Assembly: GCA_025358515.1 (NCBI GenBank)
Contig: JANYJG010000055.1
Location: 1 to 51,446, forward strand
DNA from: Chloroflexota bacterium
GTDB lineage: Bacteria > Chloroflexota > Limnocylindria > Limnocylindrales > CSP1-4
Direction: 5' to 3'
Length of the DNA stretch: 51,446 bases
How positions within the stretch are numbered: position 1 is the first letter of the stretch; each line of letters starts with the position of its first letter. A model generated the notes under the pieces. That model made no database searches, was not told the origin of the DNA, and saw nothing but the letters and a program-made list of their open reading frames with translations. Positions 1 to 7,836 of the stretch are shown here, piece after piece. The translations under genes and the position numbers were made by a program.

Positions 1-80
1 TCTCCGGCGAGAACATGGGTCAATACGAGAAGGCGCTGCTGCGTACGAGCGTCCAATGTGATCGTCTCCCTGATCTTCAT
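1..80 (-). CDS. ISNCY-like transposase, N-terminal fragment (runs off the left edge)
   Basis: Reading leftwards from an ATG at 80 gives an open frame to the window edge (26 full codons) starting MKIRETITLDARTQQRLLVL and continuing THVLAG. This opening matches from memory the start of ISNCY-type (IS1202-like) transposases, whose N-terminus is a helix-turn-helix that binds the element ends. Only the first helices are visible, so catalytic residues cannot be checked. I see no good Shine-Dalgarno. Two 17-bp repeats lie just upstream at 93-135, where the element's terminal binding sites would be expected. The call rests on a short similarity; another HTH protein is possible. Confidence 0.55.
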   Translation of the reverse strand, partial: MKIRETITLDARTQQRLLVLTHVLAG

Positions 81-92
81 GGGATCGAGGGT

Positions 93-135
93 GACAAAAT
101 CCCTGTCCGCTTATCTCGGACAGAATCGCTGTCCG
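93..135. repeat. two 17-bp direct repeats, probable transposase-binding sites at an IS end
   Basis: GACAAAATCCCTGTCCG at 93-109 and GACAGAATCGCTGTCCG at 119-135 are direct repeats 26 bp apart with two mismatches. Each is itself an inverted repeat (GACAG-N5-CTGTC in the second copy, one mismatch in the first). They lie between the transposase start at 80 and the rplU promoter at 158. This spacing and symmetry suggest paired binding sites in an insertion-sequence terminus, which would place the element boundary near 136-140. The boundary itself cannot be fixed from one end. Confidence 0.55.
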
Positions 136-157
136 TTCACAGCTCCGACGGCCACGG

Positions 158-186
158 TTGACGCGCCAGAAGTCCCGCCGTAAACT
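158..186 (+). promoter_or_regulatory. sigma-70-type promoter for rplU-rpmA-rpmE
   Basis: TTGACG at 158-163, a 17-bp spacer, and TAAACT at 181-186 form the best promoter in the window. A start near 193 gives a leader of about 78 nt before the rplU ATG at 271. The IS-like end lies only about 20 bp upstream. Confidence 0.65.
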
Positions 187-233
187 CCCACTTCGCGCCC
201 CGGCCCCTCCGGAGGCGTATTCGTGTCATGCAC

Positions 234-259
234 ATGTGGGGCCAACGCCCCGTCCACAT
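234..259 (+). promoter_or_regulatory. stem-loop in the rplU leader
   Basis: ATGTGG (234-239) and CCACAT (254-259) form a perfect 6-bp stem. It ends four bases before the Shine-Dalgarno GAGG at 263-266. It could be an autoregulatory L21 leader structure, as ribosomal-protein leaders often are, but I do not recognise a described family and it may be chance. Confidence 0.25.
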
Positions 260-270
260 CCTGAGGACCC

Positions 271-975
271 ATGTACGCAGTCATTGAGACCGGCGGCAAG
301 CAGTACCGCGTCGAACTCGGAACCGAGCTCGAGGTTGAGTTGCTGGATGCCGAACCCGGCCAGGAGATCAACCTCGACCGCGTGCTGCTGGTCGTGGACG
401 GCGAGAAGTCGGCCGTAGGCCAGCCCCTAGTGGCAGACGCGGCCGTCAGTGCCCGCATCCTTCGACAGGAACGCGGCGTCAAGACGATATCTTTCAAGTA
501 CCGCCCGAAGGCCCGCCGACGCGTGAAGAAGGGGCATCGTCAGGAACTGATGGTCCTCAAGATCACGGACGTGCGACTCGGCGATAAGAGTGCCGCTGCA
601 GAGGCTCACGAAGCCGAAAGCGCAGCCGCAGTCGAGCGAGACAAGGTCGCCAAGGTGGCAGCTCGCCAGGCCGCCGAGGACGCCGCTCTAGCGGACAAGC
701 TCAAGGCCCGCAAGGCAGAGGCAGACGCAGCCGCGCCCAAGGTCAAGGCCGCGCCTAAGGCCAAGGCAGCGCCCGCAAAAGCAACGGCCGCAAAGGCAGC
801 GCCCGCAAAAGCAGCGCCCGCAAAGGTCGCTCCGGCCAAGGCGGCAAAGGCGGCAGCAGCTACGGAAGTTGTGGCTCCGGCAGGCGCCCCCGCCAAGCCC
901 GCCCGCAAGTCTGCCAAGACGGCCGAACCGTCCGCCGAGGCCGAGCAGCCGGCTCCCACCAAGAAGGACGACTAA
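271..975 (+). CDS. rplU: large ribosomal subunit protein L21 with long Ala/Lys-rich C-terminal tail
   Basis: L21 binds 23S rRNA in the large subunit. Residues 1-104 are a normal L21 domain: it begins MYAVIETGGKQYRV and has the basic KYRPKARRRVKKGHRQ stretch. L21 is usually about 100-110 residues, but this one has 234. The extra 130 residues are a glutamate/alanine/lysine segment followed by histone H1-like PAKAAPAK repeats (about 155-200) and an acidic end. Such basic repeat tails can bind nucleic acid, but the role here is unknown. The ATG at 271 has a Shine-Dalgarno GAGG at 263-266. The next gene, rpmA, starts 3 nt after the stop, so the two are co-transcribed from the promoter at 158-186. 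Confidence 0.95.
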   Translation: MYAVIETGGKQYRVELGTELEVELLDAEPGQEINLDRVLLVVDGEKSAVGQPLVADAAVSARILRQERGVKTISFKYRPKARRRVKKGHRQELMVLKITDVRLGDKSAAAEAHEAESAAAVERDKVAKVAARQAAEDAALADKLKARKAEADAAAPKVKAAPKAKAAPAKATAAKAAPAKAAPAKVAPAKAAKAAAATEVVAPAGAPAKPARKSAKTAEPSAEAEQPAPTKKDD

Positions 976-978
976 TCG

Positions 979-1242
979 ATGGCCCACAAGAAGGCAGGCT
1001 CGAGCTCCAAGAACGGCCGCGATAGCGTTGGCCAGCGGCTCGGCGTAAAGGCCGGCGACGGCCAGTTCGTCACCGCCGGCTCAATCATCGTTCGCCAGCG
1101 AGGGATGACGTTCAAGGCGGGCTCGGGTGCCGGTCTTGCTCGCGACTACAGCGTCTTCGCCATGCTGGATGGCACCGTCCACTTCGAGCACGAAACCAAG
1201 ACAAAGAAGCGGATCCGCATCGAAGCCCTCGCGGGCGAATAG
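979..1242 (+). CDS. rpmA: large ribosomal subunit protein L27
   Basis: L27 sits near the peptidyl-transferase centre. The 87-residue protein has the family opening [16 protein letters not shown] and the core [15 protein letters not shown] and [14 protein letters not shown]. Length is normal for the family. There is no Firmicutes-type N-terminal extension that would need processing before Ala2. It follows rplU by 3 nt, the common rplU-rpmA pair. In many bacteria obgE follows; here rpmE follows instead. Confidence 0.95.
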   Translation: MAHKKAGSSSKNGRDSVGQRLGVKAGDGQFVTAGSIIVRQRGMTFKAGSGAGLARDYSVFAMLDGTVHFEHETKTKKRIRIEALAGE

Positions 1243-1328
1243 AAGCGATCCGTCACGGCCGGCATCCAGCCGGCTGCGAATCCGCGACCACCGACGGCAG
1301 TCCCGTACGGAAGGCGCTGGGAGAAAAC

Positions 1329-1541
1329 ATGAAGCCGAACATTCACCCCAAGTTCTACCAGGCTACGGTCAAGTGCGCTTCGTGCGGCACGACCTTCGAA
1401 CTTGGCTCCACCCAATCCGAGTTGCGCGTGGACGTCTGTAACAGCTGCCACCCCTTCTATACCGGCAAGCAGATGATCATGGACACCGCCGGCCAGGTCG
1501 AGCGGTTCCAGCGACGCCTAGAGCGCTCCGAGCGCGCCTAG
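1329..1541 (+). CDS. rpmE: large ribosomal subunit protein L31, zinc-binding (C+) type
   Basis: L31 bridges the ribosomal subunits. The 70-residue protein opens MKPNIHPKFYQATVKCASCG and has the family end CNSCHPFYTGKQ. The two Cys-x2-Cys pairs (KCASCG and VCNSC) mark the zinc-containing form, which can act as a zinc store, rather than the cysteine-free paralogue. GGGAG lies at the usual distance upstream of the ATG. It precedes prfA and prmC as in many Actinobacteriota, here with a DUF1385 gene in between. Confidence 0.95.
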   Translation: MKPNIHPKFYQATVKCASCGTTFELGSTQSELRVDVCNSCHPFYTGKQMIMDTAGQVERFQRRLERSERA

Positions 1542-1552
1542 CTCGCCTCGCC

Positions 1553-1575
1553 GGCCGGGCGCTTCTGACCCGGCC
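1553..1575 (+). terminator. hairpin after rpmE, possible terminator
   Basis: GGCCGGG (1553-1559) and CCCGGCC (1569-1575) form a perfect 7-bp stem with a 9-nt loop, 11 nt after the rpmE stop. There is no T-run behind it, so it would be a weak or Rho-assisted terminator. The separate promoter before the next gene supports a transcript end here. Confidence 0.35.
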
Positions 1576-1664
1576 CAATCGGCAAGACACCTGTGGTTGA
1601 CGTCGCTCGCGCTGTCGGTCGGCCGATCACCCGCCAGCGGCCGGGCGCCGCGCGCTTCACAAGC

Positions 1665-1670
1665 TAGACT
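1665..1670 (+). promoter_or_regulatory. -10 box TAGACT for a probable leaderless DUF1385 transcript
   Basis: TAGACT ends 7 nt before the ATG at 1678, with no Shine-Dalgarno between. This spacing puts the transcription start at or next to the start codon. The same arrangement recurs at eight other genes in the window. Confidence 0.45.
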
Positions 1671-1677
1671 TCCCAAC

Positions 1678-2802
1678 ATGGCACGCTACCAATACGGCGG
1701 CCAGGCGCTCATCGAGGGCGTCCTGATGCGCGGCCGTCACGCACTCGCGGTTGCCCTCCGCCACCCCGACGGTTCGATCGTCTGGGCCACCGAGCGGTTG
1801 GATCTGGGGCTTCGCGCCGGCCGGGCGCTCAAGCTCCCATTTCTGCGCGGCCTGGTCGTCCTGTACGACACAATCGTGACGGGCACGCGCTGGCTGGTGC
1901 GGTCGGCCACTATTCAGGCCCTGGCCCTCGAGGCGGGCGACGGCGAGGGCCCCGGCAATAGGCCCGGCAAGGGCGGCTCCACCGCGGCGTCGCTCCTGCA
2001 TACCCTTCTTCTTGCTCCCGTCGTTCTCGTTCTTGGGGCGCGCGGCGGCGCCTCGGAGCCCGCTGAAAAGGCGGACGCGGATCAGGGCCTTGGTAAGGGC
2101 TACACCGTGGCGGTGGGCGGGATGCTGCTCTTTGCCCTCGTGTTGGGCGTGGGGCTGTTCTTCCTATTGCCGCTTTTGATCGCCCAGGCCACCGTGGGGC
2201 GAGTGGACCAGGGCTTCGGCCTGCAGCTCTCCGAGGGGATCATCCGCGTGGTCATCTTCATCGGCTACTTGCTGCTGGTTGGACGCGCCGCCGACGTGCA
2301 GCGGACCTTCCAGTACCACGGTGCTGAGCACATGTCGATCCACACTCTCGAAGCCGGCGATCCGCTGACGGTCGCCGCGGCCCGCAAGTACCCCACCGCT
2401 CATCCGCGCTGCGGCACCGAGTTTCTGGTGGTCGTCCTGATCGTCTCGATCCTGGCGTTTGCCGTCGTCGGGAAGCTTTCGCCGCTATGGCTAATCGCCT
2501 CGCGGGTGATTCTCGTGCCGGTGATCGCCGCCGTGAGCTATGAGCTGCTCCAGCTCGGGGCTCGTCATCGCCGCCACACCCTGGTGCGCTGGCTGTGGTC
2601 GCCGGGGATCTGGGTCCAGGCCATTACCACCCGCCAGCCGACGGACGACATGATCGAAGTGGCTCTGGTCTCGCTCCAAAAGGCCCTCGTCGCCGATGGT
2701 GCCGAGGTTCCGGCGGACAGCTCCGACTTTGCCGCGCGGCCGCTCAACCCCGAGCGCGATCTGGCAGCGGTGGAGGCTTCAAAGGCACGGGTTGAGTCGT
2801 GA
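1678..2802 (+). CDS. DUF1385 (YqhQ-like) integral membrane protein
   Basis: A 374-residue member of the DUF1385 family, membrane proteins of unknown function often found next to prfA. The family opening ARYQYGGQALIEGVLMRG is clear. Later family motifs are FQYHGAEHMSIHTLE and the segment YPTAHPRCGTEFLV, rich in His and Cys. Four or so hydrophobic segments follow between about residues 145 and 310. I chose the ATG at 1678 because the family begins there and because a TAGACT box lies 7 nt upstream. A TTG at 1597 would add 27 residues with no family match. The stop overlaps the prfA start (GTGA), so prfA translation is probably coupled to it. Confidence 0.85.
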   Translation: MARYQYGGQALIEGVLMRGRHALAVALRHPDGSIVWATERLDLGLRAGRALKLPFLRGLVVLYDTIVTGTRWLVRSATIQALALEAGDGEGPGNRPGKGGSTAASLLHTLLLAPVVLVLGARGGASEPAEKADADQGLGKGYTVAVGGMLLFALVLGVGLFFLLPLLIAQATVGRVDQGFGLQLSEGIIRVVIFIGYLLLVGRAADVQRTFQYHGAEHMSIHTLEAGDPLTVAAARKYPTAHPRCGTEFLVVVLIVSILAFAVVGKLSPLWLIASRVILVPVIAAVSYELLQLGARHRRHTLVRWLWSPGIWVQAITTRQPTDDMIEVALVSLQKALVADGAEVPADSSDFAARPLNPERDLAAVEASKARVES

Positions 2803-3881
2803 TTGACTCGAAGCTCATCGAGATCGCCGCTCGATTCGATGCCCTGCAGGTTGATCTGTCCAAGCCGGAGACGCACAGCGATCCGGCCGCGCTCAAACGC
2901 CTGGGCAAGGAACTGGCTCAGCTCGAGCCGGTCGTCGCTGCCTGGCGCGAGCTTCTGGGAGCTCGCAAGGAACTCGAGGAAGCTCTCGAGATGCGCGACT
3001 CGGGCGACGAAGAGATGCACGATATGGCTCAGGACGAGGTCCGTCGCCTGGACGCCCACAAGACCGAGTTGATCGAGTTGCTGCGACTCCAGCTTATCCC
3101 GCGCGATCCGCACGACGACAAGAACGTGATCCTGGAGATCCGAGCCGGCGCCGGCGGCGATGAAGCCAAGCTCTTCGCGGCCGAACTGCTGCGCATGTAC
3201 CTTCGCTACGCCGAGCGGCATCGCATGAAGTCCGAGGTTCTGAGTCTGGGCGAGACCGGCATCGGCGGGATCAACGAGGCAATCGTCAAGATCGACGGAG
3301 CCGCGGCTTTCAGCCTGCTCAAGTTCGAGGCCGGCGTGCATCGCGTCCAGCGGATCCCGGTGACCGAGTCGAGCGGCCGAATCCACACTTCCACCGCGAC
3401 CGTCGCGGTCATGCCCGAGGCCGAGGAGGTGGAAATCCAGATTGACGAGAAAGACATTCGGGTCGATGTCTACCGCTCCACCGGACATGGCGGGCAGTCC
3501 GTCAACACGACTGACTCAGCCGTACGCATCACCCACATGCCCAGCGGCCTCGTGGTCACCATTCAGGACGAGAAGAGTCAGATCAAGAACAAGGCCAAGG
3601 CGCTGTCAATCCTACGCAGCCGCTTGCTAGATCGCGAGCGAGCCAAGGCGGCCGAAGCCGAATCGGCGATGCGACGCAGCATGGTCGGCTCCGGCGAGCG
3701 GTCCGAGAAGATCCGCACCTACAACTTCTCGCAGGACCGCCTGACCGACCATCGGATCGGGATGGACCTGCACAACCTGCCGGGCGTCATGGACGGCGAC
3801 ATCGACAAGCTGATCGAAGCCTTGAACCAGACGTACCAGGCGGAGCTGCTGGCGGCCATGGGCGAGGATTCCGGCGCGTGA
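2799..3881 (+). CDS. prfA: peptide chain release factor 1 (RF1)
   Basis: RF1 reads UAA and UAG stop codons and releases the finished peptide. The 360-residue length is typical. The codon-recognition tripeptide is PVT in HRVQRIPVTESSGRIHTS, the RF1 type, not the SPF of RF2. The catalytic GGQ is present in STGHGGQSVNTTDSAVRITH; its Gln is the target of PrmC, encoded just downstream. The GTG start overlaps the DUF1385 stop by 4 nt. Confidence 0.96.
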   Translation: MIDSKLIEIAARFDALQVDLSKPETHSDPAALKRLGKELAQLEPVVAAWRELLGARKELEEALEMRDSGDEEMHDMAQDEVRRLDAHKTELIELLRLQLIPRDPHDDKNVILEIRAGAGGDEAKLFAAELLRMYLRYAERHRMKSEVLSLGETGIGGINEAIVKIDGAAAFSLLKFEAGVHRVQRIPVTESSGRIHTSTATVAVMPEAEEVEIQIDEKDIRVDVYRSTGHGGQSVNTTDSAVRITHMPSGLVVTIQDEKSQIKNKAKALSILRSRLLDRERAKAAEAESAMRRSMVGSGERSEKIRTYNFSQDRLTDHRIGMDLHNLPGVMDGDIDKLIEALNQTYQAELLAAMGEDSGA

Positions 3882-3924
3882 CGGTGCTTGCCGGCCCCGC
3901 GATGCGGCAGTAGGGCGGGCGATC

Positions 3925-4839
3925 ATGGCGACCATTGGCGAGGCCCTGAGCGCCGGCACGTCTCGACTTCGCGCTGCCGGATCGGAGAGCGCGCGACTTG
4001 ACGCGGAGCTGTTGTTGGGCTGGTCGGTTGGGGCCGATCGAACCGCCCTCGTCGCCCATTCCGAGGCGCCGGTCGACGACGCTTCCGCGGCCTCGTACGA
4101 GACGGCCCTGCAGCGTCGCGAGGCCGGCGAGCCGGTTGCGTACATCCGGGGCATCAAGGAGTTCTACGGGCTGGCCTTCGCCGTCGATCGTCGGGCTCTG
4201 ATCCCGCGGCCAGAGACCGAGCTGCTCGTTGGCGAGGCAGAGCGCGACGTTGCCTGGCGGTTGACCTCAGCGCCGCGTCCGGCCGGAACGCCAAACGTTC
4301 GCATCGTGGACGTTGGCACTGGTTCCGGTGCGATCGCGATCACGCTGGCAACGCTGCTGCGCAAGCGGCGGATGCTCGCTGAAGTCACCCTTGTGGCGGT
4401 GGACTGCTCGGCCGATGCCCTGGCGTTAGCCCGCGAGAACGCAGTCGCGCACGCGGTCGCCGACTCGGCCACCTTCGTCCACGCGGATCTCCTGCCGGAC
4501 TCCGAGCCGCCGTTCGACTTGATTCTCGCCAACCTGCCCTACATCCCCGGCCCGCAGATCGCCGAACTCCCGATTGCCGCGTCCTTCGAGCCGGCGGTGG
4601 CGCTTGACGGCGGTCCGGATGGGCTGGCCGTCATCCGCCGCCTGCTGGCCGCGTTGCCGGGCCGGCTCACGGACGAGGGTTCCGCTCTGCTGGAGATCGG
4701 GTACGACCAAGGTCCCGCCGTCCAGGAGGCGGTGGCGGCTCTACCCGGCGCGTGGACGTGCCGCATTCAAGCGGACCTGTCAGGCCAGCCGCGGCTTGCC
4801 CACGTGGACCGGTCGACCCTACGCCCTGCGGCCCGCTGA
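3925..4839 (+). CDS. prmC: release factor glutamine N5-methyltransferase PrmC (HemK)
   Basis: PrmC methylates the Gln of the GGQ loop in release factors using S-adenosylmethionine. The 304-residue protein has an N-terminal helical release-factor-binding domain (about 1-85). A Rossmann methyltransferase domain follows, with motif I VDVGTGSGAIAI (about 128-139) and the active-site region LILANLPYIP. The usual NPPY motif reads NLPY at 203-206: the Asn, last Pro and Tyr are kept and the first Pro is Leu. RPETELLV at 95-102 is also typical. It follows prfA, the standard pairing. Its stop TGA shares one base with the next start. Confidence 0.93.
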   Translation: MATIGEALSAGTSRLRAAGSESARLDAELLLGWSVGADRTALVAHSEAPVDDASAASYETALQRREAGEPVAYIRGIKEFYGLAFAVDRRALIPRPETELLVGEAERDVAWRLTSAPRPAGTPNVRIVDVGTGSGAIAITLATLLRKRRMLAEVTLVAVDCSADALALARENAVAHAVADSATFVHADLLPDSEPPFDLILANLPYIPGPQIAELPIAASFEPAVALDGGPDGLAVIRRLLAALPGRLTDEGSALLEIGYDQGPAVQEAVAALPGAWTCRIQADLSGQPRLAHVDRSTLRPAAR

Positions 4840-5717
4840 TGGAGCCTCGGCTGCCCATCCGACTCATCGCCTTGGACATCGACGGCACCCTCGTGGGCGA
4901 GGATCTGGTGATAGCGGATCGGACTCTGGCTGCGATCACCGAAGCGACTCGACGCGGAATTTCCGTCTCGCTGGTCACGGGTCGGATGGCGACGAGCGCC
5001 CTTCCGTTTGCCCAGGCCCTGGGACTGACCGGCCCGATTGTGGCTCAGCAGGGCGCCCTCATTCGATCGATGACGCCGAATGGCTCGAACCGACCCGGTC
5101 GGTTGCTCTACCACCGACCGCTATCCGCGGCCGTGACGACGGAGGTCGTGCGCTGGTGTGCGGACCACGATCTCATCCCGCACTTCAACCACCTGGAATG
5201 GATGATCGTCGGTGAGGACGAGGAGCGACTGGAGGAGTACCGCCTCTTTGTCGGCGACCGGCTGCGGCTGGTTCCGGACATCGCGGTTCGGGGACGACAC
5301 GCCGTAACGAAGGTCGTGGCAATCGGTGCGGGCGAGCATCCGCTGGAGCTGATGGAAGAGGCTCGGGCCCACTTTGCCGGCATGGCGGAAGTGACGCTGA
5401 GCCACCCCCGCTTCATGGAGTTCCTGGCCGTGGGCGTGTCGAAGGGCAGGGCCGTGAGGTGGCTAGCCAGACGCGCGGGCGTCCCATTGGAGCAGTGCAT
5501 GGCCATCGGCGACCAGTACAACGATCTGGAGATGATCACCGAGGTGGGCCACGGCGTCGCGATGCCGAGCGCCCCGGCCGCGGTCCAAGCCGTGGCCCAA
5601 TACGTCGCTCCGCCGGTGGGGGACGATGGCGCGGCCCAAATGATCGAGCGGATTGCCCTGGACGGTTGGCGGCCGCCGGCGAGCGCCAAGCGCAGCGTCC
5701 CAGTCGAGCGGCGGTGA
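4839..5717 (+). CDS. Cof-type HAD-superfamily phosphatase
   Basis: A 292-residue class IIB HAD hydrolase that probably removes phosphate from sugar phosphates or cofactors. Motif I, with the nucleophile, is IALDIDGTLVG. Motif II is the VSLVTGR region. The conserved Lys lies in GVSKGRAVRWLA and motif IV is AIGDQYNDLEMI. The chosen ATG shares a base with the prmC stop (TGATG) and fits the family start. A longer frame from 4752 inside prmC adds residues with no match. It sits between prmC and tsaC, an insertion into an otherwise conserved order. The substrate cannot be told from sequence. Confidence 0.85.
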   Translation: MEPRLPIRLIALDIDGTLVGEDLVIADRTLAAITEATRRGISVSLVTGRMATSALPFAQALGLTGPIVAQQGALIRSMTPNGSNRPGRLLYHRPLSAAVTTEVVRWCADHDLIPHFNHLEWMIVGEDEERLEEYRLFVGDRLRLVPDIAVRGRHAVTKVVAIGAGEHPLELMEEARAHFAGMAEVTLSHPRFMEFLAVGVSKGRAVRWLARRAGVPLEQCMAIGDQYNDLEMITEVGHGVAMPSAPAAVQAVAQYVAPPVGDDGAAQMIERIALDGWRPPASAKRSVPVERR

Positions 5718-6415
5718 TGGGCCAGAGCCGAGAGCTCGGGCGGGCCCGGCTGCTTCCCGATGATGACCAGGGGCGAGCTGCGGCCGTCGCAGTCCTGAGG
5801 CGCGGCGGAATCGTAGCCATGCCCACAGACACCGTCTACGGCGTGGGCGTCGCATTGGACGCGCAGGACGGCCTGCCGCGGCTCTTCGCGGCAAAGGACC
5901 GGCCCCTGGATCGGGCCATCGTGCTGCTCGTCGCGGACGCCGAGCAGGCCACAACTGTGGGCGTCCTGACCCCAGCGGCACGGCTCCTTGCCGAATGTTT
6001 CTGGCCGGGCGGGCTCACCCTGGTGCTGACCCAGGCTGCGGGGGCCGCGCTGCCACCGATCCTGACCGGGGGCGCTGCGACGATCGGCGTTCGGCTGCCC
6101 GACCATGATTGCCCACGTGCTCTGGCGCGGGTCCTCGGACCGCTGCCGGTCACTTCGGCCAACCTTTCGGGCCAACCGGACGCCCGCGACGCCTCGGACG
6201 TGCTGGCCCAGCTAGGCTCGCGCCTGGACCTCGTGCTTGACGGCGGTCCGGCTCGCGGCGGCGTCCCCTCCACTGTCGTCGATTGCTCCGGCGAGACGCC
6301 CCGCATCCTCCGAGCCGGCGCAATACCGCCGCTCGTAATCGCAGAGACCCTGAATGCGGCCGGATTCCTTCAGCCGGGCGACTGGCACGCGGTCCCGCCT
6401 GATCGGCGACAATAG
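5717..6415 (+). CDS. tsaC: threonylcarbamoyl-AMP synthase (TsaC/YrdC, short form)
   Basis: This enzyme makes threonylcarbamoyl-adenylate from Thr, bicarbonate and ATP for t6A37 modification of tRNAs that read ANN codons. The 232-residue protein has the YrdC fold: IVAMPTDTVYGVG, FAAKDRPLDRAIVLLV with the Lys/Arg ligands, GGLTLVL, IGVRLPDH, PVTSANLSG and PSTVVD. It lacks the extra C-terminal Sua5 domain, so TsaC is the better name. The start ATG overlaps the preceding TGA by one base. In Mycobacterium the homologue also follows prmC. Confidence 0.92.
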   Translation: MGQSRELGRARLLPDDDQGRAAAVAVLRRGGIVAMPTDTVYGVGVALDAQDGLPRLFAAKDRPLDRAIVLLVADAEQATTVGVLTPAARLLAECFWPGGLTLVLTQAAGAALPPILTGGAATIGVRLPDHDCPRALARVLGPLPVTSANLSGQPDARDASDVLAQLGSRLDLVLDGGPARGGVPSTVVDCSGETPRILRAGAIPPLVIAETLNAAGFLQPGDWHAVPPDRRQ

Positions 6416-6431
6416 CCCCGACCCGACCCAA

Positions 6432-6479
6432 GGCGCGCGTCCGGTAGGACGGCGAAAGCCTCCCCGAAGGCTGGGCGCC
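6432..6479 (+). ncRNA. candidate three-way-junction RNA element in the glyA leader
   Basis: Three stems can form together: GGCGC (6432-6436) with GCGCC (6475-6479) closes the junction, GTCC-GGTA-GGAC (6439-6450) is one arm and AGCCT-CCCCGA-AGGCT (6457-6472) the other. The glyA Shine-Dalgarno follows about 17 nt later. It does not match the glycine, ZTP or THF riboswitch features I know. It could be an undescribed leader element or a chance fold in GC-rich DNA. Confidence 0.3.
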
Positions 6480-6507
6480 GCCCGTACCGGGATGAAAAGG
6501 AGCGACC

Positions 6508-7788
6508 ATGACGATCGCGCGTCGCGAAGGCATCGCCTGGGCCCGGCTGGCCGATGTGGACCCCGAGCTTTGGGTGGCCATTCGCGGCGAGACCGATCGC
6601 CAGCGCTGGAAGATCGAGATGATCGCCAGCGAGAACTACACCTTTGCCGCGGTGATGGAGGCCCAGGGCTCGCCTCTCACCAACAAATACGCCGAGGGCT
6701 TGCCCGGCAAGCGCTACTACGGTGGCTGCGAATTCGTAGACGTAGCCGAGCGACTCGCCCAGCAGCGCGCTCTGGATCTCTTCCCCGGCTCCGAGCACGT
6801 CAACGTCCAGCCCCACTCCGGTGCCCAGGCCAACATGTCGGCCTACTTCTCGGTCCTGACCCCGGGCGACAAGGTTCTCGGCATGAACCTGGCCCACGGC
6901 GGTCACCTCACTCACGGCTCGCCGGTCAACTTCAGCGGCAAGCTCTATCAGTTCCACGCCTACGGCGTCGATCCGGAAACCGAGCGGATCGACTACGACG
7001 CGCTCGAGAAGCAGGCGGCCGAGGTCAAGCCGAAGATGATCGTCGCCGGCGCCAGCGCCTACCCTCGCACGCTGGACTTCGAGCGGCTGGGCAAGATCGC
7101 CAAGAGCGTCGATGCGCTGCTCTTCGTCGACATGGCCCACATCGCCGGCCTCGTCGCCGCCGGCTACCACCCGAGCCCGTTCGGGCATGCCGACATCGTC
7201 ACCACCACCACTCACAAGACTCTGCGCGGCCCGCGCGGTGGGCTGATCTTCTGCAAGGAAGAGCTGGCCAAGGCGGTTGACAAGGCCGTCTTCCCGGGCG
7301 TCCAGGGCGGCCCGCTGATGCACGTCATCGCCGCCAAGGCCGTGGCCCTCAAACTCGCGGCAACGGCCGAGTATCGCGAGGACCAGCGCCAGACGATCGC
7401 CAATGCGCAGCTTCTGGCCAAAACGCTGGCCGAGAAGGGCGCGCGCGTCGTCTCCGGCGGCACGGACAACCACCTCATGCTCGTCGATGTAACTCCGTTG
7501 GGCGTGACCGGCCGTGAGGCCGAGCACCTGCTCGACGAGATCGGCATCACCGTCAATAAGAACGCCATCCCGTTCGACAAGAACCCACCCAACATCGCGT
7601 CCGGGATCCGCGTGGGAACCCCCGCGACCACCAGCCGCGGCTTCCGTGAGCGGGAGATGCGACAAATCGGCGAGATGATCGTGTCCGCCATCGTGACCCG
7701 GGACGACCCGTCCGAGCAGGCCAAGCTGGGGGCCCTGGTCCACGACCTGTGTTCCCGTTTCCCGGTGCCCGGCCTAAGGGAGGACTGA
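6508..7788 (+). CDS. glyA: serine hydroxymethyltransferase
   Basis: GlyA converts serine and tetrahydrofolate to glycine and methylene-tetrahydrofolate using pyridoxal phosphate; it is the main source of one-carbon units. The 426-residue length is normal. Visible motifs are [11 protein letters not shown], the [17 protein letters not shown] segment, [25 protein letters not shown] and the PLP lysine K237 in [16 protein letters not shown] strong Shine-Dalgarno AAGGAG precedes the ATG. The 92-nt gap before it can fold into a three-way junction at 6432-6479. The next gene begins right after the stop in the same frame. Confidence 0.96.
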   Translation: MTIARREGIAWARLADVDPELWVAIRGETDRQRWKIEMIASENYTFAAVMEAQGSPLTNKYAEGLPGKRYYGGCEFVDVAERLAQQRALDLFPGSEHVNVQPHSGAQANMSAYFSVLTPGDKVLGMNLAHGGHLTHGSPVNFSGKLYQFHAYGVDPETERIDYDALEKQAAEVKPKMIVAGASAYPRTLDFERLGKIAKSVDALLFVDMAHIAGLVAAGYHPSPFGHADIVTTTTHKTLRGPRGGLIFCKEELAKAVDKAVFPGVQGGPLMHVIAAKAVALKLAATAEYREDQRQTIANAQLLAKTLAEKGARVVSGGTDNHLMLVDVTPLGVTGREAEHLLDEIGITVNKNAIPFDKNPPNIASGIRVGTPATTSRGFREREMRQIGEMIVSAIVTRDDPSEQAKLGALVHDLCSRFPVPGLRED

Positions 7789-7836
7789 GCGACGACGAGC
7801 GACGACGCCATCGGGTCTACGATTCCATTCCTCGTC

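Noticed and set aside
111-497. Minus-strand open frame across the rplU leader
   Set aside because: Its translation is low-complexity Ser/Arg/Pro typical of the antisense of GC-rich coding DNA and it overlaps the rplU promoter and gene.
1597-1677. TTG start at 1597 for the DUF1385 protein
   Set aside because: The added 27 residues do not match the family, and the ATG at 1678 has a -10 box 7 nt upstream.
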